From Rhodobacterales bacterium HKCCE2091 (GTDB lineage: Bacteria > Pseudomonadota > Alphaproteobacteria > Rhodobacterales > Rhodobacteraceae): 64,000 nucleotides of DNA. Shown here piece after piece: positions 43,944 through 51,921 of this stretch; position 1 is the first letter of the stretch, and each line of letters opens with the position of its first letter. The notes beneath the pieces are model-generated. The model was given only the letters and a program-made list of their open reading frames with translations. It ran no database searches and was not told the origin of the DNA. The stretch is from positions 409,298 through 473,297 of the forward strand of contig WVSL01000001.1 of NCBI GenBank assembly GCA_015689685.1, written 5' to 3'. The position numbers and the translations under genes were made by a program.

Positions 43944-44812
43944 GCGACGCCCTCTGGCGCTGCACCGGCCAGCGCCGGATAGAGCGTGGCCGCCGTTCCG
44001 GAGAGGATCATCCGCTGGTCCTCCGGCGCGAGGGTCGAGACCGCTTCCCTCGCGCGGGCGACAAGCTTCGGCATCGGACGCTCGGCGGCGGGGAAGTTCG
44101 ACCCCCAGGCCACGCGGGATGCGCCGAATGTCGCGACCAGGTGCGCCATGAAGTCCGCTAGGGTCGAGGCCCCGGTTTCAGCCCGGTCGATGTTGCGGAC
44201 AGTCATCTTCACATGGACGCCGGGATACTCCGCCAGCGCCCAGAGCCCCGCCGCCTCGGCGTAGGGTGGGCCGTCCTCCAGCACCGGGCGGGCGAGGTGG
44301 TCGATCACCACGCGGGCCTCGGGAAAGCGGTCCAGCAGGTCGCGCAGGAGCGGGATACCCGGTGGGCGCATCTGCACGCAGATCGGCAGGCCGATTGCGC
44401 TGGCATGGGCCCAGGCAGCGTGGGAGCGAGGGTCGTTCAGCCAGTCCGCCTGTCCCTCCACGGTGCTGCCGGCCGTGAAGAGGCGAAGTCCCGTCAGCCC
44501 CTTCGCCCGCCAGTGCTCGATCCGCTCCACCGCGTCCGGGGCCAGCACGTCAACCGAGAACACGCCGGTCAGCCGGTCGGGATGCGCGGCGACCGCCTCG
44601 GCGAGATAGGTATTGTCGTGGCCATAGGCGGTCGAAGCCTGCACCACCGCCGCCTTCGCGATCCCCGCCGCATCCATCTCCGCGATCAGTCCCTCGTGGG
44701 AGAGAGGGTGTTTCGCCGACCACGACGACTGCCTGCCGCCCAGCGGCGACAGGGGATAGCGGTCGGTATCAGGGGAGATGACGTGCGGATGAATATCTAC
44801 GATCTGTTCCAT
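43940..44812 (-). CDS. Amidohydrolase-2 family protein (paralogue C)
   Basis: A 290-aa PF04909 hydrolase with metal motif VDIHPHVIS, ASTAYGHDNTYL, DHLARPVLEDGPPY and GSNFPAAE, parallel to paralogues A and B. It is the first gene of a two-gene operon with paralogue C of the decarboxylase-like family. The three amidohydrolases share the opening PLGG(K/R)QS segment, an uncommon feature, so they likely act on one compound class. Its promoter is in the gap to the rhomboid gene. Confidence 0.85.
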   Translation of the reverse strand: MEQIVDIHPHVISPDTDRYPLSPLGGRQSSWSAKHPLSHEGLIAEMDAAGIAKAAVVQASTAYGHDNTYLAEAVAAHPDRLTGVFSVDVLAPDAVERIEHWRAKGLTGLRLFTAGSTVEGQADWLNDPRSHAAWAHASAIGLPICVQMRPPGIPLLRDLLDRFPEARVVIDHLARPVLEDGPPYAEAAGLWALAEYPGVHVKMTVRNIDRAETGASTLADFMAHLVATFGASRVAWGSNFPAAERPMPKLVARAREAVSTLAPEDQRMILSGTAATLYPALAGAAPEGVA

Positions 44813-45037
44813 TCGATCTCGGGTATCTCGTGACCTGTTTCTGAAGATATCCGAAGTCTCTCACCTCGGCTGCCGCATGGACCAATCCGATCCTTGGACG
44901 GGGTTATGCAAAAGCTGGGCGTCTGCCCTGATCACCTGGTCACCAGAAAGATGCTCCTCCAGCGGAGCAAAGGTCGGTGCGATGCTGGAAGTGCGAAAGC
45001 CGTTGAAGGCGCTAACGAGACGTCTACGCTCCCCAAC

Positions 45038-45637
45038 ATGATCAGGCAGGATCACAAGCGAGCGTTCGTTCGGCGTATCACCGTGCTTGCGGCCTTCGTC
45101 GCGGTGCTCTGGATAGTCCAGGTCTTCAACTGGATCACCGGCTACGCCCTCAATCCGGCCTTCGGTCTCATCCCCCGGCACGTCAGCGGATTGGACGGCG
45201 TCGTCTTCATGCCGCTTCTGCACGGAAGCTTCGCGCACTTGGTGGCAAACACGCCGCCGCTTTTCGTCATGGGTGGGTTGCTGGTGGCCACTGCCACGCG
45301 GGCGCTGGTGGCCGTGAATGCCGTCGTGATCGGTCTCGGCGGCGGTCTCGTCTGGCTGTTCGGGGGCTTCGCGATCCACATCGGCGCGTCAGGGCTGGTC
45401 TTCGGCTGGTTCGGCTTCCTGGTGGCGCGCGGCTTAGTGGATCGCTCGCCCGTCACCCTGCTTGCGGCGCTCCTCGTGGGTTTCCTGTACGGGTCCATCC
45501 TTTGGGGCGTTCTGCCGGGTCGAACGGGTGTTTCCTGGGAGGCCCACCTGTTCGGCGCCATCGCGGGCGTCGCCGCCGCATTTCTTGTGCGGACACAAGT
45601 CCACGCTCCACGCCTCGGAGGCGTGGACCAGGAGTGA
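45038..45637 (+). CDS. Rhomboid-family intramembrane serine protease
   Basis: A 199-aa polytopic protein from the ATG at 45038. Rhomboid features are HGSFAHLVANTPP (His and Asn near residues 62-71), the catalytic Ser in GASGLVFGW (Ser118) and the catalytic His in EAHLFGA (His170), with five to six hydrophobic segments. It would cut transmembrane substrates. Upstream in-frame starts exist at 44906 (ATG) and 44894 (TTG), which would add a polar N-terminus lacking similarity; no strong ribosome site discriminates. This gene and the helicase sit between the catabolic genes and tcuAB and are somewhat less GC-rich. Confidence 0.85.
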   Translation: MIRQDHKRAFVRRITVLAAFVAVLWIVQVFNWITGYALNPAFGLIPRHVSGLDGVVFMPLLHGSFAHLVANTPPLFVMGGLLVATATRALVAVNAVVIGLGGGLVWLFGGFAIHIGASGLVFGWFGFLVARGLVDRSPVTLLAALLVGFLYGSILWGVLPGRTGVSWEAHLFGAIAGVAAAFLVRTQVHAPRLGGVDQE

Positions 45638-45831
45638 GGGAGGGGCTTTCACCCAGCGCCGATGTTATTGCGCTCGCTATCGGGCATTACCGGGCGTCCA
45701 TGCCGTGCCGCGAACCTGTACAAGCATCCGCACTTGACTTAACTGCAGCCTGGCTGACCGCGTTGGCTGGCGCGAAACCTACCCGCTTGCCGACCCGGTT
45801 GGCCAAAGCAAATCCCGAGAGTGACGTTCTC

Positions 45832-47754
45832 ATGCACCCTGCACTTCGCGCGGCCCTCGATGACCGTGGATACGCCACGCTGACACCGGTTCAGACATCG
45901 GTGCTGGACCCCGCGCTGATAGGTCGTGACATGCTGGTTTCCGCGCAGACCGGCTCGGGCAAGACGCTTGGTTTCGGCCTTGCCATCGCGCCCACGATCC
46001 TGGGTGACCAGCAGGCTTTCGAGCCGGGCGCCACGCCGCTTGCGATCATCATCGCTCCGACGCGGGAGCTGGCCCTGCAGGTCAAACAAGAACTCGGGTG
46101 GCTCTATGCCAAGGCAGGGGCGATCCTGGCCTCCTGCGTGGGCGGCATGGACATGCGCGACGAACGCCGTGCGCTGGAACGCGGGGCGCACATCGTTGCG
46201 GCCACGCCGGGGCGGCTGCGCGACCACATCACCCGGGGCTCCATCGACCTCTCCGCGGTTCGCGCCGTTGTCCTCGACGAGGCCGACGAAATGCTCGACC
46301 TCGGGTTTCGCGAGGAGCTCGAGTTCATCCTGAGCGAACTCCCCCGCGAACGGCAGACCCTGTTGTTCTCGGCCACCGTTCCGCCAGCCATCGCCGCACT
46401 GGCGAAGGGCTACCAGGACGACGCGGAACGCATCGTCGCGAAGTCCGAAACCCCGCAGCATGACGACATCGAGTACCGCGCGATGATGGTGGCCGAACGG
46501 GATATCGACAACGCGGTCATCAACACTCTGCGCTATCACGAAGCACCCAACGCGCTGGTCTTTGCCAACACGCGCGCGATGGTCAACCGGTTGGCGGCAA
46601 GGCTTTCGAACCGCGGGTTCAACGCGGTGGCACTTTCTGGCGAGCTGTCGCAGTCCGAACGCACCCACGCATTGCAGGCCATGCGGGACGGACGCGCGCA
46701 GGTCTGCGTCGCGACCGACGTGGCGGCGCGCGGCATCGACCTGCCCAGGCTCGATCTCGTCGTGCATGCCGAGCTGCCCTCCAACCAGGAAACCCTGCTG
46801 CACCGCTCCGGACGCACGGGCCGGGCCGGGCGCAAGGGCGTGAGCGCGCTGGTCGTCACGCCGCGCACGCGCAAGAAGGCCGAGCGCCTGCTGGGCTGGG
46901 CCAAGGTCAGGGCCGAGTGGGGCAGCGCTCCGTCGGCCGCAGAGGTCCGCGCGATGGACGAGGAGCGGCTGTTCTCAGACCCGGCGTGGCAGGAGCCGCC
47001 GACCGAGGAGGAGCAGGAAAGCGCGAAGCGGCTTCTCGATGCCTTTTCGCCCGAGCAGATCGCAGCCGGTTACCTGCGCCTTCTGCATACGCTGCGCACC
47101 CCTCCGGAAGAACTGGTCGAGCCGGGCACGAAGCCGGAACCCGTGCGGGATTTCGGCCCCGCGACGTGGTTTGCCGTCTCGGTCGGTCGCGACGCGGGCG
47201 CAGAGCCGCGCCGCCTGTTGCCGATGCTGTGCAAGGCGGGCGGCCTGACGAAAGACGACATCGGTGCGATCCGGGTGCAGAAGGACCGGAGTTTCTTCCA
47301 GATCCGCAACGGGGCCGTCGCGGGTTTCCTGGCGAACTTGGGCGAGAGCATGGAGCTGGAAAAGGGCGCGCAGCTCACTCAACTCGCGTCGCCGCCCGAC
47401 CTCGCGGCCAAGGGGCCGGGGCCCAACAAAGACAACGCCGAGCGCAAGACCGCCGGCGCAAAACCGCATCGCCCCAAGGCGCCCATGCGGGCCGGGCAGG
47501 GGACTGCTCCGGCGACGAAGTCCGATCGAAAGCGCGAGTATCGGAAAAGCAACGGCCACGAGGAAGAGGTCGACCGCGCGCCCGTCGAGTCCGACACCCC
47601 CGCCAGAACGAAAAGCCGCAAACCCAAGGGTCCGCCACCGCCCAAGGGCAAACCGGGCAGCAAGAAGAACCGCGCACGCGCTGCAGCAGCCGCGTCAGGC
47701 AAGGGTGCAGGAAAGTTTCGGAAGAAGTCTGGCAGCTCCAAACGGCAGCCCTGA
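45832..47754 (+). CDS. DEAD-box RNA helicase with DbpA-type RNA-binding domain
   Basis: A 640-aa helicase. The ATP motif is AQTGSGKT (38-45), then PTRELALQV, TPGRL, DEAD at 149-152, SAT at 180-182, and the C-domain ARGIDLP and HRSGRTGRAGR. A DbpA-like RNA-binding module lies at about 445-510 (RRLLPMLCKAGGLTKDDIGAIRV). A basic tail rich in Lys, Pro and Ala follows. It probably acts in ribosome assembly or cold-stress RNA unwinding (DeaD/CsdA group). The ATG at 45832 follows GAGAG; the frame is open upstream to 45502 without domain support. The 194-bp gap before it contains TTGACT at 45734-45739. Confidence 0.9.
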   Translation: MHPALRAALDDRGYATLTPVQTSVLDPALIGRDMLVSAQTGSGKTLGFGLAIAPTILGDQQAFEPGATPLAIIIAPTRELALQVKQELGWLYAKAGAILASCVGGMDMRDERRALERGAHIVAATPGRLRDHITRGSIDLSAVRAVVLDEADEMLDLGFREELEFILSELPRERQTLLFSATVPPAIAALAKGYQDDAERIVAKSETPQHDDIEYRAMMVAERDIDNAVINTLRYHEAPNALVFANTRAMVNRLAARLSNRGFNAVALSGELSQSERTHALQAMRDGRAQVCVATDVAARGIDLPRLDLVVHAELPSNQETLLHRSGRTGRAGRKGVSALVVTPRTRKKAERLLGWAKVRAEWGSAPSAAEVRAMDEERLFSDPAWQEPPTEEEQESAKRLLDAFSPEQIAAGYLRLLHTLRTPPEELVEPGTKPEPVRDFGPATWFAVSVGRDAGAEPRRLLPMLCKAGGLTKDDIGAIRVQKDRSFFQIRNGAVAGFLANLGESMELEKGAQLTQLASPPDLAAKGPGPNKDNAERKTAGAKPHRPKAPMRAGQGTAPATKSDRKREYRKSNGHEEEVDRAPVESDTPARTKSRKPKGPPPPKGKPGSKKNRARAAAAASGKGAGKFRKKSGSSKRQP

Positions 47755-48215
47755 GAGCCGGTACGCGGCGGAACGTGGAACTCGAGTGATCGTTTCCCGG
47801 TCCTGATCGCGGCGCTCTCATCCAGAGACGGAACTCAGCAGTTCCGACGTTCGCAGGATGCGCGGCTGCCGGACCCCTCCGACCACGTGATCCACCCTTT
47901 TGGCACATCGTTGTGACCGCAACGAACGACGGCCCTCTCCCATCCGCGCCGTGTCATTTCGCACACGGGTTGCACCAACCTCCCCTGCCCAAGACAGCGA
48001 CTCTATGCGTGGGCGAGGGAAATCGATGGGTCACGCCGGGGCGTAGCTCTTACACGGGTCGTGAGTGCGGCTGCACACGCTTGTGTTCAGCCGGTTCAGG
48101 AACGGGGACCGTCCATGGTCGAAGAAGGATCGCGGCGGTCCGAGACTGGTCTTGGGAAGCATATGAGCGCCTGCATCAACCAGCTCCGCCGCGCGGCAGA
48201 GGCAGGGGTCGCGCC
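47755..48215. other. 461-bp gap between helicase and tcuA
   Basis: No convincing gene. A 6-bp hairpin GGAACT/AGTTCC (47830-47845) lies after the helicase. A short ORF (48115-48219, 34 codons, starting MVEEGSRRSETG) ends in a GTGA overlap with the tcuA start and has GGGGACC before it; it may be a coupling leader or chance. The base composition is less regular than in coding DNA. Confidence 0.4.
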
Positions 48216-49598
48216 GTGACCGAGGACTGGGACGTGATCGTGATCGGCGGCGGCAATGCCGCGCTCTGTGCCGCGATCGAGGCCGCGGAGTCCGGCGCCC
48301 GCGTGCTGATCCTCGAATCCGCGCCGAAGGTCTACCGTGGCGGAAACTCCCGCCACACGCGCAACTTCCGCTGCATGCACGACGGTCCGTTGTCGGTCCT
48401 GACCGACTCCTATGGCGAGGATGAGTACTTCGACGACCTGTTGCGGGTGACGAAGGGCGAGACCGACGAGACCCTCGCCCGCCTCGTCATCCGCTCGTCG
48501 GAGGACTGCCTGCCGTGGATGGAGGCGCATGGCGTGAGGTTCCAGCCCTCGCTGTCCGGCACCCTGTCGCTCGGGCGGACCAACGCCTTTTTCCTGGGCG
48601 GCGGCAAGGCGCTGGTCAATGCCTACTACGCGACCGCCGAGGATCTCGGCATCGCGGTCCGCTATGACACCGAGGTCACCCACGTGACCATCGAGGGCGA
48701 CCGTTTCACCGGCGTCCGCGTGAGAGGTCCCGACGGAGTGGCGGACATCGCCGGCCGTGCTGCCGTGATTGCCGCGGGCGGGTTCCAGGGCGACATCGAC
48801 TGGCTCGCCGACGCCTGGGGGCCCGCCGCGCGGAACTTCCTGATCCGGGGCACGCCCTACAACCGCGGGGTCGTCCTGCGCGACATGCTCGACCAGGGTG
48901 CAATCTCGGTCGGCGACCCGACCCAATGCCACGCCGTCGCCATCGACGGCCGCGCGTCGAAGTTCGACGGTGGCATCGTCACCCGGCTCGACTGCGTGCC
49001 GTTCTCGGTCGTGGTGAACAAGGACGGCCAGCGTTTCTACGACGAAGGCGAAGACGTCTGGCCGAAACGTTACGCCATCTGGGGTCGGCTCGTCGCAGCG
49101 CAGCCCGGCCAGGTCGCTTACGCGATCATCGACAGCCGCAGTCTCGACCTGTTCATGCCTTCGGTCTTTCCGCCGGAGAATGCCGACACGCTGGAAGGGC
49201 TGGCGACGAAATTCGGCCTGCCGCCCGAGGCGGTTCGAGACACGATCGACCGATTCAACGCCGCCTGCCGGGACGGGCCGTTCCACCCGACCGATCTCGA
49301 CGGGCTAACAACGCAAGGGATCGCACCGGCCAAGACCAACTGGGCGCGGCCGATCACGGAGCCGCCGTTCTACGGCTACTCGCTCCGGACCGGCGTGACC
49401 TTCACCTATCTCGGCCTCAAGGTCGACAAGTCCGCGCGGGTGAGCGGGCCGAAGGGGCGCTACGACAACATCTGGGCCGCGGGCGAGACGATGGCGGGGT
49501 CGATCCTCGGCCAGGGCTATCTCGCCGGGTTCGGCATGACCATCGGCACGGTCTTCGGCCGCATCGCGGGACAGGAGGCCGCCGCCCATGTTCGATGA
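48216..49598 (+). CDS. tcuA: FAD-dependent tricarballylate dehydrogenase
   Basis: A 460-aa flavoprotein of the fumarate-reductase/succinate-dehydrogenase flavin group. It has the dinucleotide motif VIGGGNAALCAAIEAAESGA (near 8-27), RGGNSRHTRNFRC, the ribityl-side NTRV-type AAGETMAGSILGQGYLAG at the C-terminus, and the capping-domain RxxxD region. TcuA oxidises tricarballylate to cis-aconitate with TcuB passing electrons on. The GTG at 48216 has AGGGG upstream; the longer frame to 47913 has no conserved sequence. It overlaps tcuB by eleven bases, and no tcuC or tcuR lies next to it. Confidence 0.88.
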   Translation: MTEDWDVIVIGGGNAALCAAIEAAESGARVLILESAPKVYRGGNSRHTRNFRCMHDGPLSVLTDSYGEDEYFDDLLRVTKGETDETLARLVIRSSEDCLPWMEAHGVRFQPSLSGTLSLGRTNAFFLGGGKALVNAYYATAEDLGIAVRYDTEVTHVTIEGDRFTGVRVRGPDGVADIAGRAAVIAAGGFQGDIDWLADAWGPAARNFLIRGTPYNRGVVLRDMLDQGAISVGDPTQCHAVAIDGRASKFDGGIVTRLDCVPFSVVVNKDGQRFYDEGEDVWPKRYAIWGRLVAAQPGQVAYAIIDSRSLDLFMPSVFPPENADTLEGLATKFGLPPEAVRDTIDRFNAACRDGPFHPTDLDGLTTQGIAPAKTNWARPITEPPFYGYSLRTGVTFTYLGLKVDKSARVSGPKGRYDNIWAAGETMAGSILGQGYLAGFGMTIGTVFGRIAGQEAAAHVR

Positions 49599-50649
49599 GA
49601 CCATTGCCGAAGCCCGCCGCCAGGTGGAGATCTGCAACGCCTGCCGCTACTGCGAGGGCTATTGCGACGTGTTTCCCGCCCTCATGCGGCTCCGGGACCA
49701 CGACGACGGCGATATCGTTCAGCTCGCCAACCTCTGTCACAACTGCCGCGGCTGCTACTACGCCTGCCAGTACGTCCCGCCCCACGAGTTCGCCATCAAC
49801 CTGCCCGCCGTGCTGGCCGAGGTCCGCGTCGAAAGCTGGGAACGCCATGCCTGGCCCCGCCGTTTCGCGCGCCTGTTCCAGCGGAACGGCGTGGCGGTGG
49901 CGGGGCTGCTGATCGTCGCGATCGCGCTCCTGCTCTTGATGGCACAGGCGGTCCCGTCCGCGTCGGGCGAAGACTTCTACGCGGTCCTGTCCCACGGGAC
50001 GATGGTCGCGCTCTTCCTGCCCGCGTTCGTGCTGCCGCTTGTGTCGGTCGCAGTGAGCCTGCGGCGCTACTGGGCGGAAATCGGCGGCGGGCCGCTTCGG
50101 CCGACCGACGTCCTGCGGGCAGCATCTGACTCCATGCGGCTCCGCAACCTGTCAGGCGGCCAGGGCCAGGGGTGCAATTTCGAGGCAGAAGACCGGTTCT
50201 CGAACCGCCGCAGACGGTTCCACCAGGCGATGCTCTGGGGTTTCCTGCTCTGCTTCGCCTCCACCGCGTCGGGAACCGTGCTGCACTACGGTTTCGGACT
50301 GGAGGCGCCCTACGGCTTCTGGAGCCTCCCGAAACTCTTGGGCGTGCCCGGGGGTGTTCTCCTCGTGATCGGCTGCTCCGGCCTTGCCTGGTTGAAGACG
50401 CAGGCGGATGCGTCGCTCGGGGCAGTTTTCGCCTGGGGCGGAGAAATGGCCTTCGTCCTGCTGCTCGGGCTCACCGGCCTGACCGGCCTCGCCCTCTACG
50501 CGAGCGCCTCCACCACCGCACTGCCCGTTTTGCTCGCGATCCACCTCGGCACCGTGCTCGCCTTCTTCCTCCTCCTGCCGTTCAGCAAGATGACGCACGC
50601 ATTCTACCGCCTCGCCGCGTTGACGGCCGACGCATCGGCGCGGCGCTAG
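49588..50649 (+). CDS. tcuB: Tricarballylate utilization Fe-S/membrane protein (TcuB/CitB)
   Basis: A 353-aa protein with an N-terminal double-cluster ferredoxin part (CNACRYCEGYC near 16-26 and CHNCRGCYYAC near 50-60), followed by six hydrophobic helices with His residues placed as for heme b (HGTM, HQAMLWG, LHYG, IHLGT, KMTHAFYR). It should reoxidise TcuA-FADH2 and pass electrons to the quinone pool. The start lies inside tcuA, so the two are coupled. Downstream is the integrase relic. Confidence 0.88.
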   Translation: MFDETIAEARRQVEICNACRYCEGYCDVFPALMRLRDHDDGDIVQLANLCHNCRGCYYACQYVPPHEFAINLPAVLAEVRVESWERHAWPRRFARLFQRNGVAVAGLLIVAIALLLLMAQAVPSASGEDFYAVLSHGTMVALFLPAFVLPLVSVAVSLRRYWAEIGGGPLRPTDVLRAASDSMRLRNLSGGQGQGCNFEAEDRFSNRRRRFHQAMLWGFLLCFASTASGTVLHYGFGLEAPYGFWSLPKLLGVPGGVLLVIGCSGLAWLKTQADASLGAVFAWGGEMAFVLLLGLTGLTGLALYASASTTALPVLLAIHLGTVLAFFLLLPFSKMTHAFYRLAALTADASARR

Positions 50650-51154
50650 GCTCGACAGGACCGGGCATCAGGCAACGGAGTCTGTGTAGAGACGCGCCTT
50701 GGCCTTAGGTGTTCTCGCCCTGTCGGTTGCGTCGCGAACCCGGAAACCGGGTCGGTGGCGCCGCGTCTGCGACCGCGCGATGACCGATCCGCCTATATCG
50801 CCGTCACGGCTTCGCGACCGAGATGCTCCGGGCCGGATCTGACGTGAAGATGGCTGCGTAACTCGGGTGGCTCGAACGACACCCGCGTCGTGCTCAAGCA
50901 CGACGCGCACGCGCTCGACGACGACACCGTGACCGACGTGCTGTCCGACGACGATCCGCCCGACGCGGGCGGATCCTGCCGTGGCGGCACGGGGCGCGGC
51001 GGCGCCGGATCCTGTCGCCCCATCACCGCGGCGCGACCGACCGGCCTGCCGGGAACGGCACCCGCGCTTGCCCGAAACCCCTGACGGGGCTATGTTTCCG
51101 GGTCCGGGCTGCCCCGTCCGTTCCTGCCCCGCCCCCGCCGCGTTGGACCCGTCC
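50650..51154. other. 505-bp gap with recombinase relic
   Basis: Between tcuB and the MarR gene no intact gene is supported. The middle part (50784-50960) is a decayed tyrosine recombinase C-terminus listed separately. The remainder has no clear features. Confidence 0.5.
50784..50960 (+). pseudogene. Degenerate tyrosine recombinase (integrase) C-terminus
   Basis: Frame one from 50784 reads PIRLYRRHGFATEMLRAGSD, then VKMAA and a TAA at 50859. It continues as LGW, and after a one-base shift at about 50871 reads SNDTRVVLKHDAHALDDDTV and TDVLSDDD. These match the end of phage-type integrases (LYDLRHGFATxML...LGGW...TRVVLxTYAHALDD). The nucleophile Tyr position is Asp, and a stop and a frameshift are present, so it is inactive. 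The upstream part of the gene is gone. Confidence 0.7.
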
Positions 51155-51574
51155 ATGCCCGCCCCCGTCGATCTCTCCGACTTCCTGCCGTTCCAGATGG
51201 CGGTCGTGTCGCAGCGGCTCGCGCAGGCGCTGTCGGCGGAGTCCGGGCTGCCCGCGCCGGAATGGCGGATCCTGATGAGCCTGCCCGCCCACGCGCCCTG
51301 TTCATCGGGCGAGTTGTGCGCGCTGACCTCGATGGACCCGGCGCGGGTCAGCCGCGCGCAGGCGAGGCTGCTCGAATCGGGCCTGATCGCCGCGGTGCAG
51401 GACGACCGCGACCGCCGCCGTTTGGTGGTCACCCTGACCGCGAAGGGCCGGGACGAGGCGGAGCGCCTGTCGGTCCTTGCCCGCAAGGCCGAAAACGCCT
51501 TTCTCGCCGCGCTCGAACCGCCCGAACGGGACCGGTTCCGCGCCGCCATCGCCCTGCTCTATTCGCGCATCTGA
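51155..51574 (+). CDS. MarR-family transcriptional regulator
   Basis: A 139-aa winged-helix protein. The core is SSGELCALTSMDPARVSRAQARLLESGLI (recognition helix near 60-75) and the wing QDDRDRRRLVVTLTAKGRDE (read as two parts), both classical MarR. Start ATG 51155 gives MPAPVDLSDFLPF; the frame is open 58 codons upstream without support. It lies immediately before the B12 riboswitch, but the riboswitch is the likely controller of those genes. No obvious divergent target. Confidence 0.87.
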   Translation: MPAPVDLSDFLPFQMAVVSQRLAQALSAESGLPAPEWRILMSLPAHAPCSSGELCALTSMDPARVSRAQARLLESGLIAAVQDDRDRRRLVVTLTAKGRDEAERLSVLARKAENAFLAALEPPERDRFRAAIALLYSRI

Positions 51575-51580
51575 ATTTCC

Positions 51581-51610
51581 TTGCGTGCCGCCCGCGGGCG
51601 CGTGTAAGGC
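51581..51610 (+). promoter_or_regulatory. Candidate promoter for the cobalamin riboswitch transcript
   Basis: TTGCGT (51581-51586) and TAAGGC (51605-51610) with an 18-bp spacer lie just before the riboswitch. The match to the consensus is partial. Confidence 0.35.
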
Positions 51611-51611
51611 T

Positions 51612-51785
51612 CCACCCGTCCCGGTTCCGGCGGCATGCCGCCGGGCAAGAGGGAACGCGGTGAAAATCCGCGGCTGCCCCCGCAACTGTAAGCGGCGAGC
51701 CTGACCGGACGATGCCACTGGGGCCACGTATGCCCCGGGAAGGCCCGGGAAGGCCGAGACCCGCAAGCCAGGAGACCTGCCGAGA
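51612..51785 (+). promoter_or_regulatory. Cobalamin riboswitch
   Basis: The aptamer core is clear: GGGAACGCGGTGAAAATCCG is followed by CGGCTGCCCCCGCAACTGTA and AGCGG, with CCACTGG, GGGAAGGC and the B12 box GCAAGCCAGGAGACCTGCC (51763-51781). It lies 136 bp upstream of btuB in the same direction. Adenosylcobalamin binding should shut down btuB, and possibly the genes behind it. Confidence 0.95.
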
Positions 51786-51921
51786 CCTTCACCCTGTCCG
51801 GACGCGGGGCGCGTTCCGGGCTGCGGAGGTTCCGCCCGTGGTGAAAGCAGCACCGTCGGCGGGGCGCTTTCGTTCCCCGAAGACCAACTGGGCCACAAGG
51901 CCCGTGACATGGGGGACGACC

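Noticed and set aside
48041..48115. GGGGCGTAGCTC stretch resembling a tRNA start
   Set aside because: No anticodon arm, T-loop (GTTCRANNC) or acceptor pairing follows.
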